Assembly (NCBI GenBank): GCA_015183035.1 | Contig: JACZZP010000004.1 | Coordinates: 1,922,001-1,986,000 of the forward strand | Source of the DNA: Meloidogyne chitwoodi | Lineage: Eukaryota; Nematoda; Chromadorea; Rhabditida; Meloidogynidae | Length of the DNA: 64,000 nucleotides | Reading direction: 5' to 3' | The notes under the pieces: generated by a model | Database searches by the model: none | What the model was told of the DNA's origin: nothing | What the model saw: the letters and a program-made list of their open reading frames with translations, nothing else | Program-made: the position numbers and the translations under genes | Part shown: piece after piece, positions 12,050 to 24,973 of the stretch | Numbering within the stretch: position 1 is the stretch's first letter | How the letters are laid out: each line of letters opens with the position of its first letter

Positions 12050-12192
12050 GTGTCCAGACATTTTGTCGACAGATACTGCACGACATTTCGTCCCAACGGC
12101 AAAAAATCGTGGACTCGGGTAAACGAAATGTAGTTTTTTTACAGTACAGGCGAAATGTCGTGCAATTTTGTTCGACGAAATGTACAGGTCCC
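12050..12192. mobile_element. 143-bp MITE with 9-bp target duplication
   Basis: Direct repeats ATTACTCTA at 12041-12049 and 12193-12201 flank a 143-bp element. Its ends are imperfect inverted repeats with GACATTTTGTCG on the left and, inverted, TACATTTCGTCG on the right, plus a second inverted match GCACGACATTTCG. It has no coding capacity. Target size and end sequence resemble the other 8-9-bp-duplication elements in this window; the superfamily is inferred. Confidence 0.72.
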
Positions 12193-12201
12193 ATTACTCT
12201 A

Positions 12202-14191
12202 TGGCTCATAGACCATTGCCTTTTTATATTTAAGGGCCAATAAAATTAAATTAGAAAAATATAAAGTAATTAATAAATAGTCTCTCCTTTTCTTAATTTA
12301 TCCTTTTTAACCTTTTACTTATCATGGGGCAGATTGTGGGCTCAAAAGGAGGGATAATTAGTAGAATAAAATAAACTAAATATTATTATTTTTCCTTATT
12401 AAATTGAAGACATTTATTTATTTAGTAGTATTTTAAAATTCAATTTACTATTATTTAATTTAAATTAAAATATTTAATAAAACAAAACAAAAGTTGTGTT
12501 TTTTTAATTTAAAAGTTTAACAAATTTATTTTCTTTTTGTCTTATTATTCTGTCAATTTAACTTTTATTTTAAATTACTCAAAAAACTGTCCTTTATTTA
12601 TTAAATTTTTATAGTGCGTGCATTCAATCTTTCAATATTTTTAAGTTTCTTGTGTTCGCCAAATTGTCTTCCCTTTTTTATTTTTATTTTCCCAATTTTC
12701 GTTGAAAAAAAACAAACAAAAGGATATATTGAATATATTTATTATATATACGTAATTTAAAAAAAATATTGACTAAAAGGAACGGCTGACAAAAAAATGA
12801 AAAAATTGGGCAAGGCGGAAGCGAAAAATGAACCAGGAAACAGAGAAAAATAAAGAGGAGAAAGTTTAAGATATTGGGACAATTGGGCGCAGTACTGTTG
12901 AACTAAATTTTTAAATTTAAAAAATAATCAAAAATTCTAAAATTTAAAGAGTAACTAATTTAATTATATTAGATGCCTTAAAAAATATTTTTATAATTAA
13001 AATATAAAATTCTCATCCAATGTAGTTAATTTTAAATTAGTGCCAAAACATTTGTGCGCCTAAATATATTAAATCCCCCTCTTTCTTATATTTAAATGAA
13101 AATAAGAAACAAACTCAAATAATTGGCCAAAAAGTTTAGACACGTGAATTGTTAAAAAGGGGATTAAAAATAAAAAGGAAACAAAAAAAAAGTATGTATG
13201 GGCGTTTGACAAGAGAAAACGTTCCCTTTGCTTTTTTTCTTCCCCATTTTTTACACGCGAGCGTTTTTGTGTTGTGATGTTACCAGCTACTACTATTACA
13301 TAGTATTTCCTCTTCCCCCCTTTTCTTCATTTTTATTTCTTTTTATTAGAATCTTTGCCCAAACAACCATTTCTAAAAATTTCTACCCAAAAGATCAAAG
13401 AATTAATGAAAGATTGTCTTAAGCCCTTACAGGTCTATTTATCTTTAAATTGACTAATTGTTAAAACAAAAATAAAAGGAATATCTAAATCTCTTTCTCA
13501 TTGTTTCGATCTTCAGATTTAAGAATTTTTTGCAAAAGCAAAGATAAATAATTTGTTTGAATGTTAAATAGTTGAAAAGACTTTTAATTATTATTTAACA
13601 TTTTTTAGTGCCAATCCCTTCAAATTTTTGATCTTTTGGGTTTAACACATAAAAAAGTGGTAGGTATGGCCAATATATATTTATTTATTTCTCTTCTTCT
13701 TCTCTTATTATATCTTCAATAAATCTTTAATATATTCTCGCCTGTCAATATATGTATGTATAGAGAATATAATATTAAAGCGAACAGCTAACCGCTCTCG
13801 TCACAATTTACACCTTTTCCCTCTCTTTAATTTTCTTTTCTCTCTTTCATTTATATTCACGTTGTGTAGATTTATTTTCCTTCCCTTCAAAAGAAAAAAA
13901 ATATTTTTCCTCATTCCCTTCCACTTTGAAATTTTTTGCTTCCCCATTATTTTTTAGAAAATGTTGCTTTTGTTTTTTATTTTTTTATATACTTTTTTAT
14001 TTTTTAAATTTTTGATATTATTTAATTTATTTTTTTAATTTAATTTTTTTGTTCTATTTTTTAAAATATATTTTTATTTAACACATCTCTCACAAAATTA
14101 TTTGATTTATTTTTAAAAAAAATATTTATATTCTTTTTTTATTTTTAATTTAATCTTTAATTATATCTTTTTTTCTTAATATTAAATTTCA
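12202..14191. other. AT-rich intergenic, no gene seen
   Basis: Includes a somewhat GC-richer patch near 13200-13430 with a Phe/Tyr-rich 64-residue ORF that has no family resemblance. No splice-linked exons were found. Bases 14192-14199 (TCTTTTTT) are the left target duplication of the next element. Confidence 0.5.
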
Positions 14192-14445
14192 TCTTTTTTG
14201 GCAAACGTTAAGAATTGGGTTCCCGAAATTTTATTTTTTCATAAAAATTGGTACTAAGGGGTAATAATACGTGCTGATCACGAATCTGATATCAGATTTT
14301 ATCTAAAACGTTTTATCTATGATTTTTCGTCAAGTACTTGATTTTTCTTTATTTTTATTTTCTTGATTGGTCATAACTTTGTCTAAAATCGACCAATCGT
14401 GATGATTTTGATGTCATTCAACAAAGATCGATAAACGGGTAAACC

Positions 14446-15140
14446 GACTTTTGCGCCGGGGACTTTTGCGCCGCGACTTTTGCGCCGGAGACTTTTGCGC
14501 CGCCACTTTTGCGCCGCTATTAACTTTAAAAAAAATAAAATATTAAAAATTAAACTAACAATAAATTTTATATTTAACATTTTTATTTGTAACATCTAAT
14601 AAACTTAATTTAATTTAAAAACTCAATTATTTTCTAATTGTCACACATTTTACTAGTTTTATTAAAAAATGAAAGACGAAGAAGAATACCTAAGAATCGA
14701 ATACATCCTCATGAATTAGATCCAACACGGCCAGTTGTGGATGCTCCAGTTCAAGAGCTTATGCTTGAAATGACGAAGTAATTAGAGAATTAGTTACAAT
14801 TTTTGATCAGCAAGAACCAGATAATGTTAATGATCAGATGTGATATCTCATTTACACGCATTATCCTATCGTTTAACGACCAAAGGTATTGATGACTGGG
14901 GTAATTAGTTTATAGACTGTTAGCTTATGAAAACTTAGCTGATACTATTTTTATAATAAATGTTAATGTTTAATTTTTAATAAATATTTTATTTTTTTTA
15001 AAGTTAATAGCGGCGCAAAAATCGCGGCGCAAATGTCGTCCGGCGCAAAAGTCGCGGCGCAAAAGTCTTCGGCGCAAAAGTCTCCGGCGCAAAAGTCGCG
15101 GCGCAAACGTCGCGGCGCAAAAGTCCCCGGCGCAAAAGTC
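14446..15140. repeat. Inner inverted arrays of GACTTTTGCGCCG
   Basis: Five units of 14-16 bp (GACTTTTGCGCCG plus 1-3 bases) at 14446-14518 face about nine inverted units at 15010-15140, around a 490-bp AT-rich centre. The short repeat AACCG occurs just outside both sides (14442-14446 and 15145-15149), a possible but weak 5-bp target duplication. The centre holds a short degraded coding-like stretch near 14688-14780 (PKNRIHPHELDPTRPVVDAP), with no family recognised. This may be a separate element nested in the outer one, or an internal expansion. Confidence 0.75.
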
Positions 15141-15493
15141 GCAGAACCGATAAACGCTTTCGAATGAGATATAATATGTATATTTGAATTTTCAATCCCA
15201 AAAATCAGATTTCTCCCACTATCGTTTTTTCTATTTTCAAGGACTTGTATCTTGGTCCATCGGCATTTCTGCATCATGGGAGTGGTACCATTAGACTCAG
15301 ATCTTCGAGAGGAATCGAATGATATATAATTTGACCGTCACCGATTATGTAGGGACCAAAAATCAAGTACTTGACGAAAAATCATAGATAAAATCAAGTG
15401 TTAGATAAAATCTGATATCAGATTCTGATCAGCACATATGATTACCCCTTAGCACCAATTTTTATGAAAAAATAAAAAATAAAAGTTAGGGAC

Positions 15494-15634
15494 CAGGGCT
15501 GAGACGAAATTTCGATTTCGAAAACCGAAATTTCGAGGTTTTTATTTCGAATTATTTCGATTTCGTGAAATTAAAAAATTTCGATTTCGAAGGAATTTCG
15601 ATTTCGACTTTTTTCCAATTTCGACTCAGCCCTG
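15494..15634. mobile_element. 141-bp hAT-like MITE nested in the larger element
   Basis: The ends CAGGGCTGAG and CTCAGCCCTG are perfect 10-bp inverted repeats. They are flanked by near-identical 8-mers TTAGGGAC (15486-15493) and TTCGGGAC (15635-15642), seven of eight matching. CAGGG ends plus an 8-bp duplication suggest hAT. The inside is made of short palindromic ATTTCGAAAT-like repeats with no coding potential. It splits the right inverted arm of the 14200-15662 element, so it inserted later. Confidence 0.82.
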
Positions 15635-15670
15635 TTCGGGACCCCAATTCTTAACGTTTGCCTCTTTTTT

Positions 15671-16599
15671 AATAAATTATAAATTTTTATATAAATATAT
15701 TTTGAATAAATTCTATTTTCTTTGTAGCTAACAGAAAATTTCTTTTTTTTTGTTCTTTGATTTTTATTAATTAATTTATTATACATATATTAATTAATTA
15801 ATTTCAAGATATCCAAATATATACAAGGAATTTAATTTTAAGATTTTTCATCTTTGAACATTTAAAAAAATAAACGGAACTTCTAAATAACTAACTACTA
15901 CATCATAGCTTTATTTTCTCTTCTTCTCTTTTTTTAATTTAAAATATATTAATAAATATGTAGAATGAACAAATAAATATATATATTTTCTATGTAAATC
16001 TGTACATATTTTCCTTTCCAGGTTTTTTATTTAGTTGGACCGTTTGGGCACTGAACTGTTTATTTTTATTAATTTTAATAATTTTGGATTATATAATTAT
16101 TAAAGTATACTCTCAAATATTCTTCTTATTTTCAATTATCTCCAATTTAAATTTTACAATTTTTTTATTCCAAAATAATAAAAAACTAATATTTAGCACC
16201 AAAACATACCCTAGGCTTTATTAAATTTTTTTTCCTTTACATATTTTTTTAATGCAAATTTTTTTAATAATTATATAATAATGCAAAACCAATAAAAAGA
16301 ATTTTCCACGAGATTTTAAATTTTTTTCTCCCACGTTTTGTTTAAATATATATATTTAACTTCCTCTAATTAATATTTAAAATAATTTATTTTTGTTGAA
16401 TTTTGGTCTTTTTTATTTTTAAATTATTTTAAATAATATTTTTAATTTGAAAAAGAAATAATTTTATTTTAAATTATTTATTTGATTTAATAATATAATT
16501 ATTATTTAAATTCACACCTTTTATTTTATTTATTAATAAAATGACGTTTTTACATATTTTAGAAATCAATTATTAATATTATTTTTATTTTCTTACTTA
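15671..16599. other. AT-rich intergenic, no gene seen
   Basis: No coding exon on either strand; only short ORFs of AT-rich composition. Confidence 0.5.
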
Positions 16600-16607
16600 A
16601 TTTTATA

Positions 16608-16803
16608 GGCTATCCGACATTTGCAGACCAATGACTGTTAAAAAATTTCTACAAAAATAATAAAAAAATTACCAAAAAAATCTGAAAAATCTTTATGAAT
16701 CTCTGAATGGAAATAATTTGATCTTTTTGAAGGCCCAGATCATTATTTATCAAATATTGGTAATTTTTGTTATCAATGTTCCGTCCGCAAATGTCGGCGC
16801 ACT
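16608..16803. mobile_element. 196-bp MITE with 8-bp target duplication
   Basis: The repeat ATTTTATA flanks the element at 16600-16607 and 16804-16811. The subterminal inverted repeats are CCGACATTTGCAGAC on the left and, inverted, CCGACATTTGCGGAC on the right. The inside is non-coding. The exact ends are uncertain by a base or two because the outermost bases do not pair well. Confidence 0.65.
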
Positions 16804-16811
16804 ATTTTATA

Positions 16812-19800
16812 ATATATTTTATAATTTAATATTTACAATTAAACATTTATTGTTAATATGTCAAAGTGTTCCGTTTTTTATTTTTAATTGTAACCAAAAT
16901 TAAAAAAGGATGTTTAATATTTTAAATATATCCTCTTTCTTTATTTTATTAATATTTTTTAAATATTTAACTTTAAAAAATGCATTCTTACTTTTTAATA
17001 TTTTTTATTTCTACATAGCTGATTTTATCTTTTTTTATAACAAATATATATAATTCTTTGACCCTTAATTTATTTTTATTTTAAACTTCTTTAAAAAGTA
17101 TTTTACACATTTTAATTTTTTTCTCTCATTGTTTTTACATTTTCTCACATTTTCTTTTTATATTATATTATTATTTTAATCAGTTATATATAACAAATAA
17201 AATATTATTAATATTTTTTTTAAATTAATTTAAAAAAAATCTTATATAATTGGGATAAGAACATATTATAAATAAAATTAATTAAAAAAGAATATATTTT
17301 TCCTTTTAATAATAAATACATATATTTTTAACTAAGTTTTTACACGGATAATATCCGGATACTGAAATTGTGCACACCTTTTAAATTTATAAAAGTACAA
17401 AAAGGGGAACTTTAGGAAAAAACAAATAAACGGAGATATAAAAAATTAAATAAAACATTTGTTTCTTTAATCTTTTTACTATTTTTTAATAATTCCTTGT
17501 TTCATTATTTTAATAATAAATTCAAGTAAATTTATATTTTGGCGAATCAAGGGTTTTCTAGAGTATTCTGATATATAAAATACTTAACTGGTTTTTATCT
17601 TAAAAATTTATTTTGATTAAACATTTATTTATATTAAAAGACTACAATAATATTTATTTTAATTTATTGCTGATTTTATAATTTCACGCCTAAAACTTTT
17701 TCAGACGCCCAAGCGACCCTTTTTTAATATTTTCTTTTTTATATTATTAATTAATTAATTAATTCTATTTATTTATTCTTTTACGTGTTTTATCTAAAAA
17801 TAATAGCTTTTAATAGAAAATAAAGGAAAATAAATAATTCTTTTTTGAAAATAATTTTTTGCAAAAATAAATTTTGTAAAAAAAATTCAAAAAAAAATAA
17901 AAAAGTTAATTATTAAATTGCAAATAAAATAAAAATTTATTTAAATAGCAGCAGGGGATTAAAGACCATTTTTACAATTAGCTATTATATTCTGATAACA
18001 CGTGGAAAATTTAAATAAATTATAAAAAATCAATAAATTAAAAAAGAGAAAAATTAAAAAAAAATAAATTTTAAAAATTAACAAAAAAATATTTTTTTTT
18101 AATAAATATATTATTTAAATATTGAGAGCTCAAAACAAAAATTATTTATAACAAAACACAAAAAAATTTTACTTTTTATATTTTTTATTTTTTAACTAAA
18201 AAAAAGGTAATAAATTTATTTAGGTATTTTTATTTATTTGTTTAGTGGAAATATTTTTTAAGAAAATTATTAAATTTGTTTAATAATAAAATTTAGTTTT
18301 TGAATGAAAATATATAACATTTAATTTATTTTTTTTAATAATACTTAAAATTTTAATATTTTTTAAAATATTATTTTTTTAATTTAATTCCCAATAAATT
18401 GGTTTAGGTTCTACTTTTGATAAATAAAATTAAATAGAAGTATTATTAATTTATTAAATAATTATAATATTTATTTATTTTTATTTAATTTAATTTTTTG
18501 GTAATATCAACAAATTTTTAACAATTTTTTTATTTTTAAAAATTATCTCTCTTCCCCTCACAATGAGGTATTTTTACTTTATTATTTTTCTCTGAATTTA
18601 TTTTATATATTTATTTTTTAAAAATCTCAATTGTTTTTTTAATTCCCTTAAGATTAATTTTACGCAAGCATTCTCTCTTTTTATAACTTTTTTTGTCTTT
18701 TTTATTTTTTTCCTTACACAATTTATTTTCTCATCATTTTGTCAATTGCCTGATCACTGCCTTAACACTACTACTACTACTACAGAATTACAAAAATAAA
18801 TAAATAAATAAATATACTTTTTAATTTCCTCTATTTATTTATTATTTTTAATGATAACAAAGTAATTAAATAAAAAATAAAAAATTGCAGTGATGGCTTT
18901 AATAAATAAAAATTTATATTTTTGACAAGATTATATTTTAACGAATTTTTGTTTAAATTTTATAGCTTTTTTTTTTTAATATTTAAAAATATTTTTAATA
19001 TTTAAATATTTTTAATATTTTGTTTGTGTGTACTCGAGTTTTTCTTCTTTTTCTTCTTTTCTTTTCATTTGGCTATTTAGGCGCAAATTGTTTGGCGTTT
19101 CTTTAATTTTCTTTTTTATCAATTAAAAACTTTAAAAAATTAAAAAAACTTTTAGCCACACCGAATCATTCACGTTTTTAATTTTTTTCCTTTATTTTTC
19201 TTTTTAGCCACACTTTTTGATCAAAGAAAATTTTTTGTAGTTTACATAGGTAAATATAATATTTTAATATTATTAAGGGAAAATTTATGATTATTATTAT
19301 ATATTTGTGGTTTGACTTTTATTCGCTTTTCTTTTTTAAATTTTTTTTAGTTTTATTTTCTTTATTTTACTCAATTTAAGGTCAAATGATCGAGAGAATA
19401 TATTTATTTATTTTATATTTAATAAAACTTTTTTTATTACCCAAAATTTTCAAAAAATTTTTTAAAATTTATTTTTCTTCTTTGGTCTATTCACATTTTT
19501 TAGTTTATATAAAATAAATTATTTAAAGTACTAAATATTTAATTTTTAAAAATAAAAGGTTTTAGAACTTAAATAAATAAATATTTAATTTTATTTTATT
19601 AATTTAGTAAATATCCAGAAAAATAAAATATAATAATTAAAATAAAGAAAATAACCACTCTGGCATTTTTTAAATTTATTCGAGTTTTTTTTTAAAAAGA
19701 AATTATTTAAAACTTTAATTAATTCGAATTTTTAAATTTTACTTAAACTAAAAATTATTTTTATAATTTTTTTTTCAGTTAAAAAAAGAAGCTTTTTAGC

Positions 19801-19961
19801 ATTCACCAAAATTTTAACAACAAAAAAATATTTTTTTTTAATTAAATTAAAATTATTTAAAATTATTGAAAGAAATAAAAAATTATTTAAATAATATTCA
19901 GCAGCTGCAGCATTATTTTATTGCCGCCGCCGCTGATTGTTTAAAAAAATAAATTAAGCCC
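16812..19961. other. AT-rich region upstream of the ETS gene
   Basis: No exon found. Long A/T tracts and a CTACTACTACTACTAC run near 18768-18783. The 5' regulatory region of the ETS gene must lie here, but no specific site can be supported. Near 19900-19935 a short GC-rich stretch (CAGCTGCAGC, GCCGCCGCCGC) precedes the start codon. Confidence 0.5.
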
Positions 19962-22900
19962 ATGCGCAGATTTCTAGCTTTTGGCTGCCAAGAGCCCTCA
20001 TCATTGCTGTGCTGTCCAGCCGAAGCTGCAAGTCCACCACCAATTTCAGCTTTTCAACGTTCTCCTATTAATAGTTTCTCTAATACTTTACTTCAATCGC
20101 CACTTCCTCTTAGTGCCGCCACAACAGCAGCGGACAGACTTTTTACAAATATTGAACGCCAACTTAGTGCAAAAATAGCCTTCATAGATCCACAGCTTCT
20201 AACAGCTCGTGGTGAAGGTGGTGGAGATGTTAGTGCTATTGATGAAGATAAACAGGTATTTTTTGTATTTTTAAAATAAATATATCATCTAGTTGAGAAA
20301 AGAATATTTTATATTTAAATAATTATTTAATTATTTTAGAAGAGTAGTCCTTTAAGTACAATATCATCTTCAACAACAATATCACAAAGACAACAAGAAC
20401 AACAAAATAATAATAATATTTCAGATAATAATATTTTTAATTTTTCAAAAAAAGATGTTGAACAGAAAAATGAAAAAAATAATGAAGTAAAAGAACCTCC
20501 TCCACCTCAAAAAGGTCTTGATTCATTTTTTGCTGCATTGGCAAATTCAACTGATAATAATAATGGAGAGGAAAAACAAGAGGTTTTTTTAAAATAATAA
20601 TTTTATTTAAAAAAATAAAAAATAATTATTTTTTAAAGAAAACTGTCCTTCAAAATCAATTAATTTGTTCTACAGCCCAATTTAATAATTTACCTCAAAA
20701 TAATGTTATATCAACAACAACAACAACAACAACTTTTCCTTCAACAAATAATTCAACTACTAATTATATTAATAATAATAATATATCTAATAATACAATA
20801 ATAACAACAACTCCTAATAATAATAATAATAATTTAATAAATAATGTTATAGCTAATGCAGCTGTTAATATAGTAAATGCAGCAATTGCTGTACAACAAC
20901 AAAATCATCATAATCAACAACAACAACAACAACAATTAGCTGCTTTACAATTTGTAGCTCAATCAGCTGCTTCTTTACCTTTAAGTAGTCCACAACAACA
21001 GGGATTAAATGCTCAAGTTGGAGCACTTTTGAATCAATTATCTTCCCCAAATATTTCAAAGCCTATACCGGTAATTTATATATTTATTTAAATATATAAA
21101 TTAAGTAAAATATATTTATTTATTTTATTCTTTCCCCTTTAAAGTTAATTAGATGATTTAAACAAATAAACACTTTTATATCAATAATAATTAATTAAAA
21201 TTAATAAAATAAATAAATAAATATATTTTAATTAAATATTTATTTATTTTTCAGTTACTTGAAGATAAAGTGGATTTAATGAGATTTAAAAGAAAAGAAC
21301 CTAGAGAATGGTCAGATGATGATGTTATTGCTTGGATTTTGGATGTTGCAAGAAGACATAGAATTCCTTGTAAGATTTTCAATAAAAGGATAGATTTTAT
21401 AATTAAATGATTTTTCTAGTAAATTTAAAATATTTTTACTTATATTTAAAAATAATTAATTTATTTTTAGGCGAAAATATGAATTTAACAAAGTTCGCAA
21501 AATGCTCAGGACCTTTATTAATGTTAATGAATGAACAAAGTTTTAATGAACAAGATCCTAAGTAAAAATAATTTTTTTTTAAATTAAAAATAAACAATTT
21601 TTAAATATTATAAATTAATTAAAATATAATAAAATATTTTTACAAAAAAAAACAAGTTTTTGAAAATAAATATTTTGTCTACTTTTTGATTAATATAAAT
21701 GTGTAACTATTAAAAAGATTAATTAATAAATTATAACTAAATATTTGTGAAAAAAGTTTTTCTTTTGATTAAGAGTACAAATAAAGCTTTGTTGGAATTT
21801 TTCTTTTTTATTTTTTAGTGATCTAATTAATTAGAAGAGGAATTGGGACGTTTTGACGCAGTCAATTTTGAAATTTTTTTATTTTTATTTATTTTTTTAA
21901 TTTTAAGTTATGGATCTTTACTTTTTGGTGAATTTTGCAAATTGGTTACTGACGAAAATTTTATTGATGAGTGGATGCGTATTAACGGACCTTCATGTAG
22001 TGATAGCATTAGTGACAATCAAAGAAGACATTCCTCAACAATTAAAGGAAATTCTCAAAGTTATCAACAACAACAACAACCTATTAATTCAATGAATAGA
22101 GCAAATAATGTTGGAAATTTACTTATGGCTAATTTGGCATTAAAATTGTCTGGCACCCAAGCGTCCGATTCTACTGGACAACAAGGACTGATTTTGGCAG
22201 CTGCTGGAATTGCTGCAAATAATCAACAACAACAACAACAACATAATTATCAACATCATCATCATCACCAACAACAAAGATTAACAGGTCAATTATCTCC
22301 TTTAGGTCAATTATTATCTCCAACAGTTGGGGGGTCATCTTCTTTAAAAGTATTACAACAACAACAACACCAAACAATAATATCACCATTAGAAGTAAAT
22401 AATATTCATATACCCGCTCCTTTAAATAATTCACAAAGACAACAACAAATTTGTTCTTCAATTAATCATATTTTACAACAACAACCTGGAGGAAGTCAAC
22501 AAAATAATTTAGGAGGAGGAAAAATGGGCATTAGAGGAATGAGACAAAATCAACGAAACTTTAAAGGTGAGAGAGTGTGTGAGAATTTACAAAAAAAATT
22601 TTTTAATAAAAAATTTGTTAATTTTTAAAAATGAGTTCTTCCTTTTTTGGTATAAATATATGTATAATTAATTTAAATTAAATTAAATATTCTCTTAAAT
22701 TAAAATAAACAAAAATTGTTTTTATTTTAATTATTTTCTACAAAATATTTAAGAAAAATATTTATAAAATTAATTATTTATTTAGAAATGATTGGTCAAT
22801 TTTTGATATTTAAATATAAATTTATTACTTTTTTTTTTAAAATTAAATTAATTAATTATATTATAAAATAAAAAAGATTATAAAATTAGAGAGATCTCTT

Positions 22901-23792
22901 TAGCTTAATTTATTACAAGATTTTTTTTTTTTAATAAAAAATGTGAACTTAATTTTTGAACGTTTATTTTTTATGAGTTTTTTTAAGTGGAACATAATTA
23001 TTAAATTAAATAATTAATTAAAAATAAATTATTAAATTTTTTAATTAAAAAAAAGAAAAAAGAAAATATAATTTTATTAAAATAAATAATTAAATTAATT
23101 TTTTTAATTTTAAAATTCCTTTAATTTAAATATAAATAAATTAATTTATTTATTTAATTTTTCTCTTATTATTTTTTAGTATCAGAACAAAAAATTCGTC
23201 GAAATAAAGATGGAAAACCTCGAAAACGTTCACAACATACAAAAGGCAATAAATTATGGGAATTTATTCGTGATGCATTAAAAGACCCTAGAACATGTCC
23301 ATCAATTGTTCGTTGGGAAGATCCTTCAGAGGGAGTATTTCGAATTGTTGAATCTGAACGTCTTGCATTTCTTTGGGGTCAGAAGAAAAATAATCAAAGA
23401 ATGACTTATGAGAAATTGAGTCGGGCAATGAGGTCTGTATTTTTTAAAATTCAAATTTTTGAAATTTTGTTTATTTAAAAAATTAATTAATTTTTTGATT
23501 ATTTATAATTATTTTATTTTTTTCAGGACATATTATGAAAAAGAAATTCTTGTTCCTGTTCCAAAATCAGGATTATATCCTAAAAAACTGGTTTGCAAAA
23601 TTAAAAATAAAATTTTTTTTATTAAAATTTTATTTTTAGGTTTATAAATTTGGGCCAACAGCTATGGGATGGAAAACAGCAGCATCAATGGCAGTTCAAA
23701 CACATTTGGTAATTTCTGGTAATTCAAATGATATTTCTTCTAATAAATTTAATAATAATCATCACCAACAACAACAACTTTATCGTTTATGA
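19962..23792 (+). CDS. ETS-family transcription factor with Pointed domain, 767 aa, ELF/ESE-like
   Basis: Nine exons join in phase: 19962-20255, 20340-20582, 20639-21070, 21255-21369, 21471-21561, 21908-22566, 23180-23432, 23527-23590, 23640-23792. Residues 1-323 are low complexity (Ser, Thr, Asn, with poly-Gln near the end). Residues about 333-430 form a Pointed/SAM domain: KEPREWSDDDVIAWILDVAR, later DPNYGSLLFGEFCKL. A second Gln/His-rich linker covers about 440-600. The C-terminal ETS domain (about 635-729) has KLWEFIRDALKDP, FRIVESERLAFLWGQKK, MTYEKLSRAMRTYYEK and VYKFGPTAMGWK. The LWEFIRD and FLWGQKK wording is closest to the ELF/ESE group. It should bind GGAA sites in the nucleus. The start is the first ATG of the open exon. 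An exon upstream of 19962 cannot be excluded. Confidence 0.92.
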
Positions 23793-24973
23793 GAGAAAAA
23801 AAATATTTTTTTAGGCAATTAAATAAAAGTTTTTCTAGTCTTTAATTTAGTGAAAATATAAGAGACAAGAGAGCAATGATCTCATTTCAAAATAAAAAAT
23901 AAATATTTTTATATAATTATTTAATAAACACTCCATATATACTCTTCTTTTAATATTAATTTTTATAATTATTTTATTTATTAAAAAGATTGCTTTATTT
24001 TGTTAAAAAATAATTTTTATTTTAGAATTACTGATTTTAATATTTATTAGAAATAAAAGGCAATCTTTGTTAAAAACAACACAATTTTAGGTAAAAAAAC
24101 AAATATATATAAATCTCGGGTCTCTTTTTAATATTTTTGTTTTATTAAAATAATAATCTGATGAGATTATTCTATTTAAATAAAAAATATTTTTTATTAT
24201 TTATCTCATTAGGGTATTTTTTTAATAAAAATATTAGTACATATATATTAATTTGTAAAAAGTGATCTTGCCGTTTAATTTTTTGTTATTGGCTCTCATT
24301 TTATAGAAAAGTATTATTAATTGTTTGATTGTTATTATCTCTCTTCTTCTCTTTTCTAATTACTAATTATAAAAATAAATTTATAATTAATTATTTTGTA
24401 TAAAAAATTAGAAAATAATGGAAATAAAATAAAATTATTTTAAATAATTAATTTATTTCCATAACTCTCATCTTTTTTAAAAATATAATTATACTCTTTT
24501 TAATAATTAATTATAATATTTATATTTTCTTTTTGCCAACTATCAATGTTTTTTAATTTTTCTTTTCCTATTGCCAGTGATTTTGTTAGTTTTTTTTAAT
24601 AAAAACCCGGTAAATTTTTTCAATAAACTACCACAATTTTTAGTTATTTTCCTCAAATTCTTTTTTTTTCTTAAAACTTTCGGATAAAATTTTTATAAAT
24701 TAAAAATATTATTTAATTTTAAAGAAAAAAATATTTAATAAATTTATTTAGAAAAATTAAAATTTAATATTCTTTTCACAAGACAAGAATGAAGAAAAAA
24801 TTAAAATTACTCAATTATTTAATTTTTTAATCAAAAATAATAATTATATACATCCCAATTAACCCTAAAATTTTATTTCTTCAAAAAAAGGATTGGCCGA
24901 TAAAATAAAAATTTTTTAAATAAATCTATATATTTATTAAAAATATTAAAAAAATAAAATATTAAAAAAATAA
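23793..24973. other. 3' flanks between convergent ETS and DRAM genes
   Basis: AT-rich sequence holding the presumed 3' UTRs. No coding exon was found. Confidence 0.5.

Larger units (their letters stand above)
14200..15662. mobile_element. Composite Merlin-type element with long inverted ends
   Basis: The element is 1463 bp. Its ends, GGCAAACGTTAAGAATTGGG on the left and the inverted match on the right, are inverted repeats extending about 150 bp and including AAATCTGATATCAGATT. It is flanked by a perfect 8-bp duplication TCTTTTTT at 14192-14199 and 15663-15670. GG ends and an 8-bp duplication match the elements at 1867 and 33378. The right arm is interrupted by a 141-bp hAT-like MITE (15494-15634). 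The middle carries an inner inverted-repeat unit (14446-15140) built of GCGCCG-rich repeats. No intact transposase is present. Confidence 0.85.

Noticed and set aside
13228..13422. 64-residue Phe-rich ORF starting MLFFFPIFYTR
   Set aside because: Pyrimidine-rich DNA read as Phe/Ser/Leu; no family resemblance and no clear gene context.
14963..15277. ORFs of 104 and 65 aa with RRxFCA and LRRTTFAP repeats
   Set aside because: Products of reading through the GCGCCG repeat arrays in two frames, not proteins.
16718..16903. 61-residue hydrophobic ORF resembling a signal peptide
   Set aside because: It runs across the end of a MITE and its flank; the similarity is due to AT-rich Ile/Phe/Leu codons.
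20865..22461. Minus-strand ORFs rich in Val and Leu
   Set aside because: Antisense of the poly-Gln/Asn stretches of the ETS gene.
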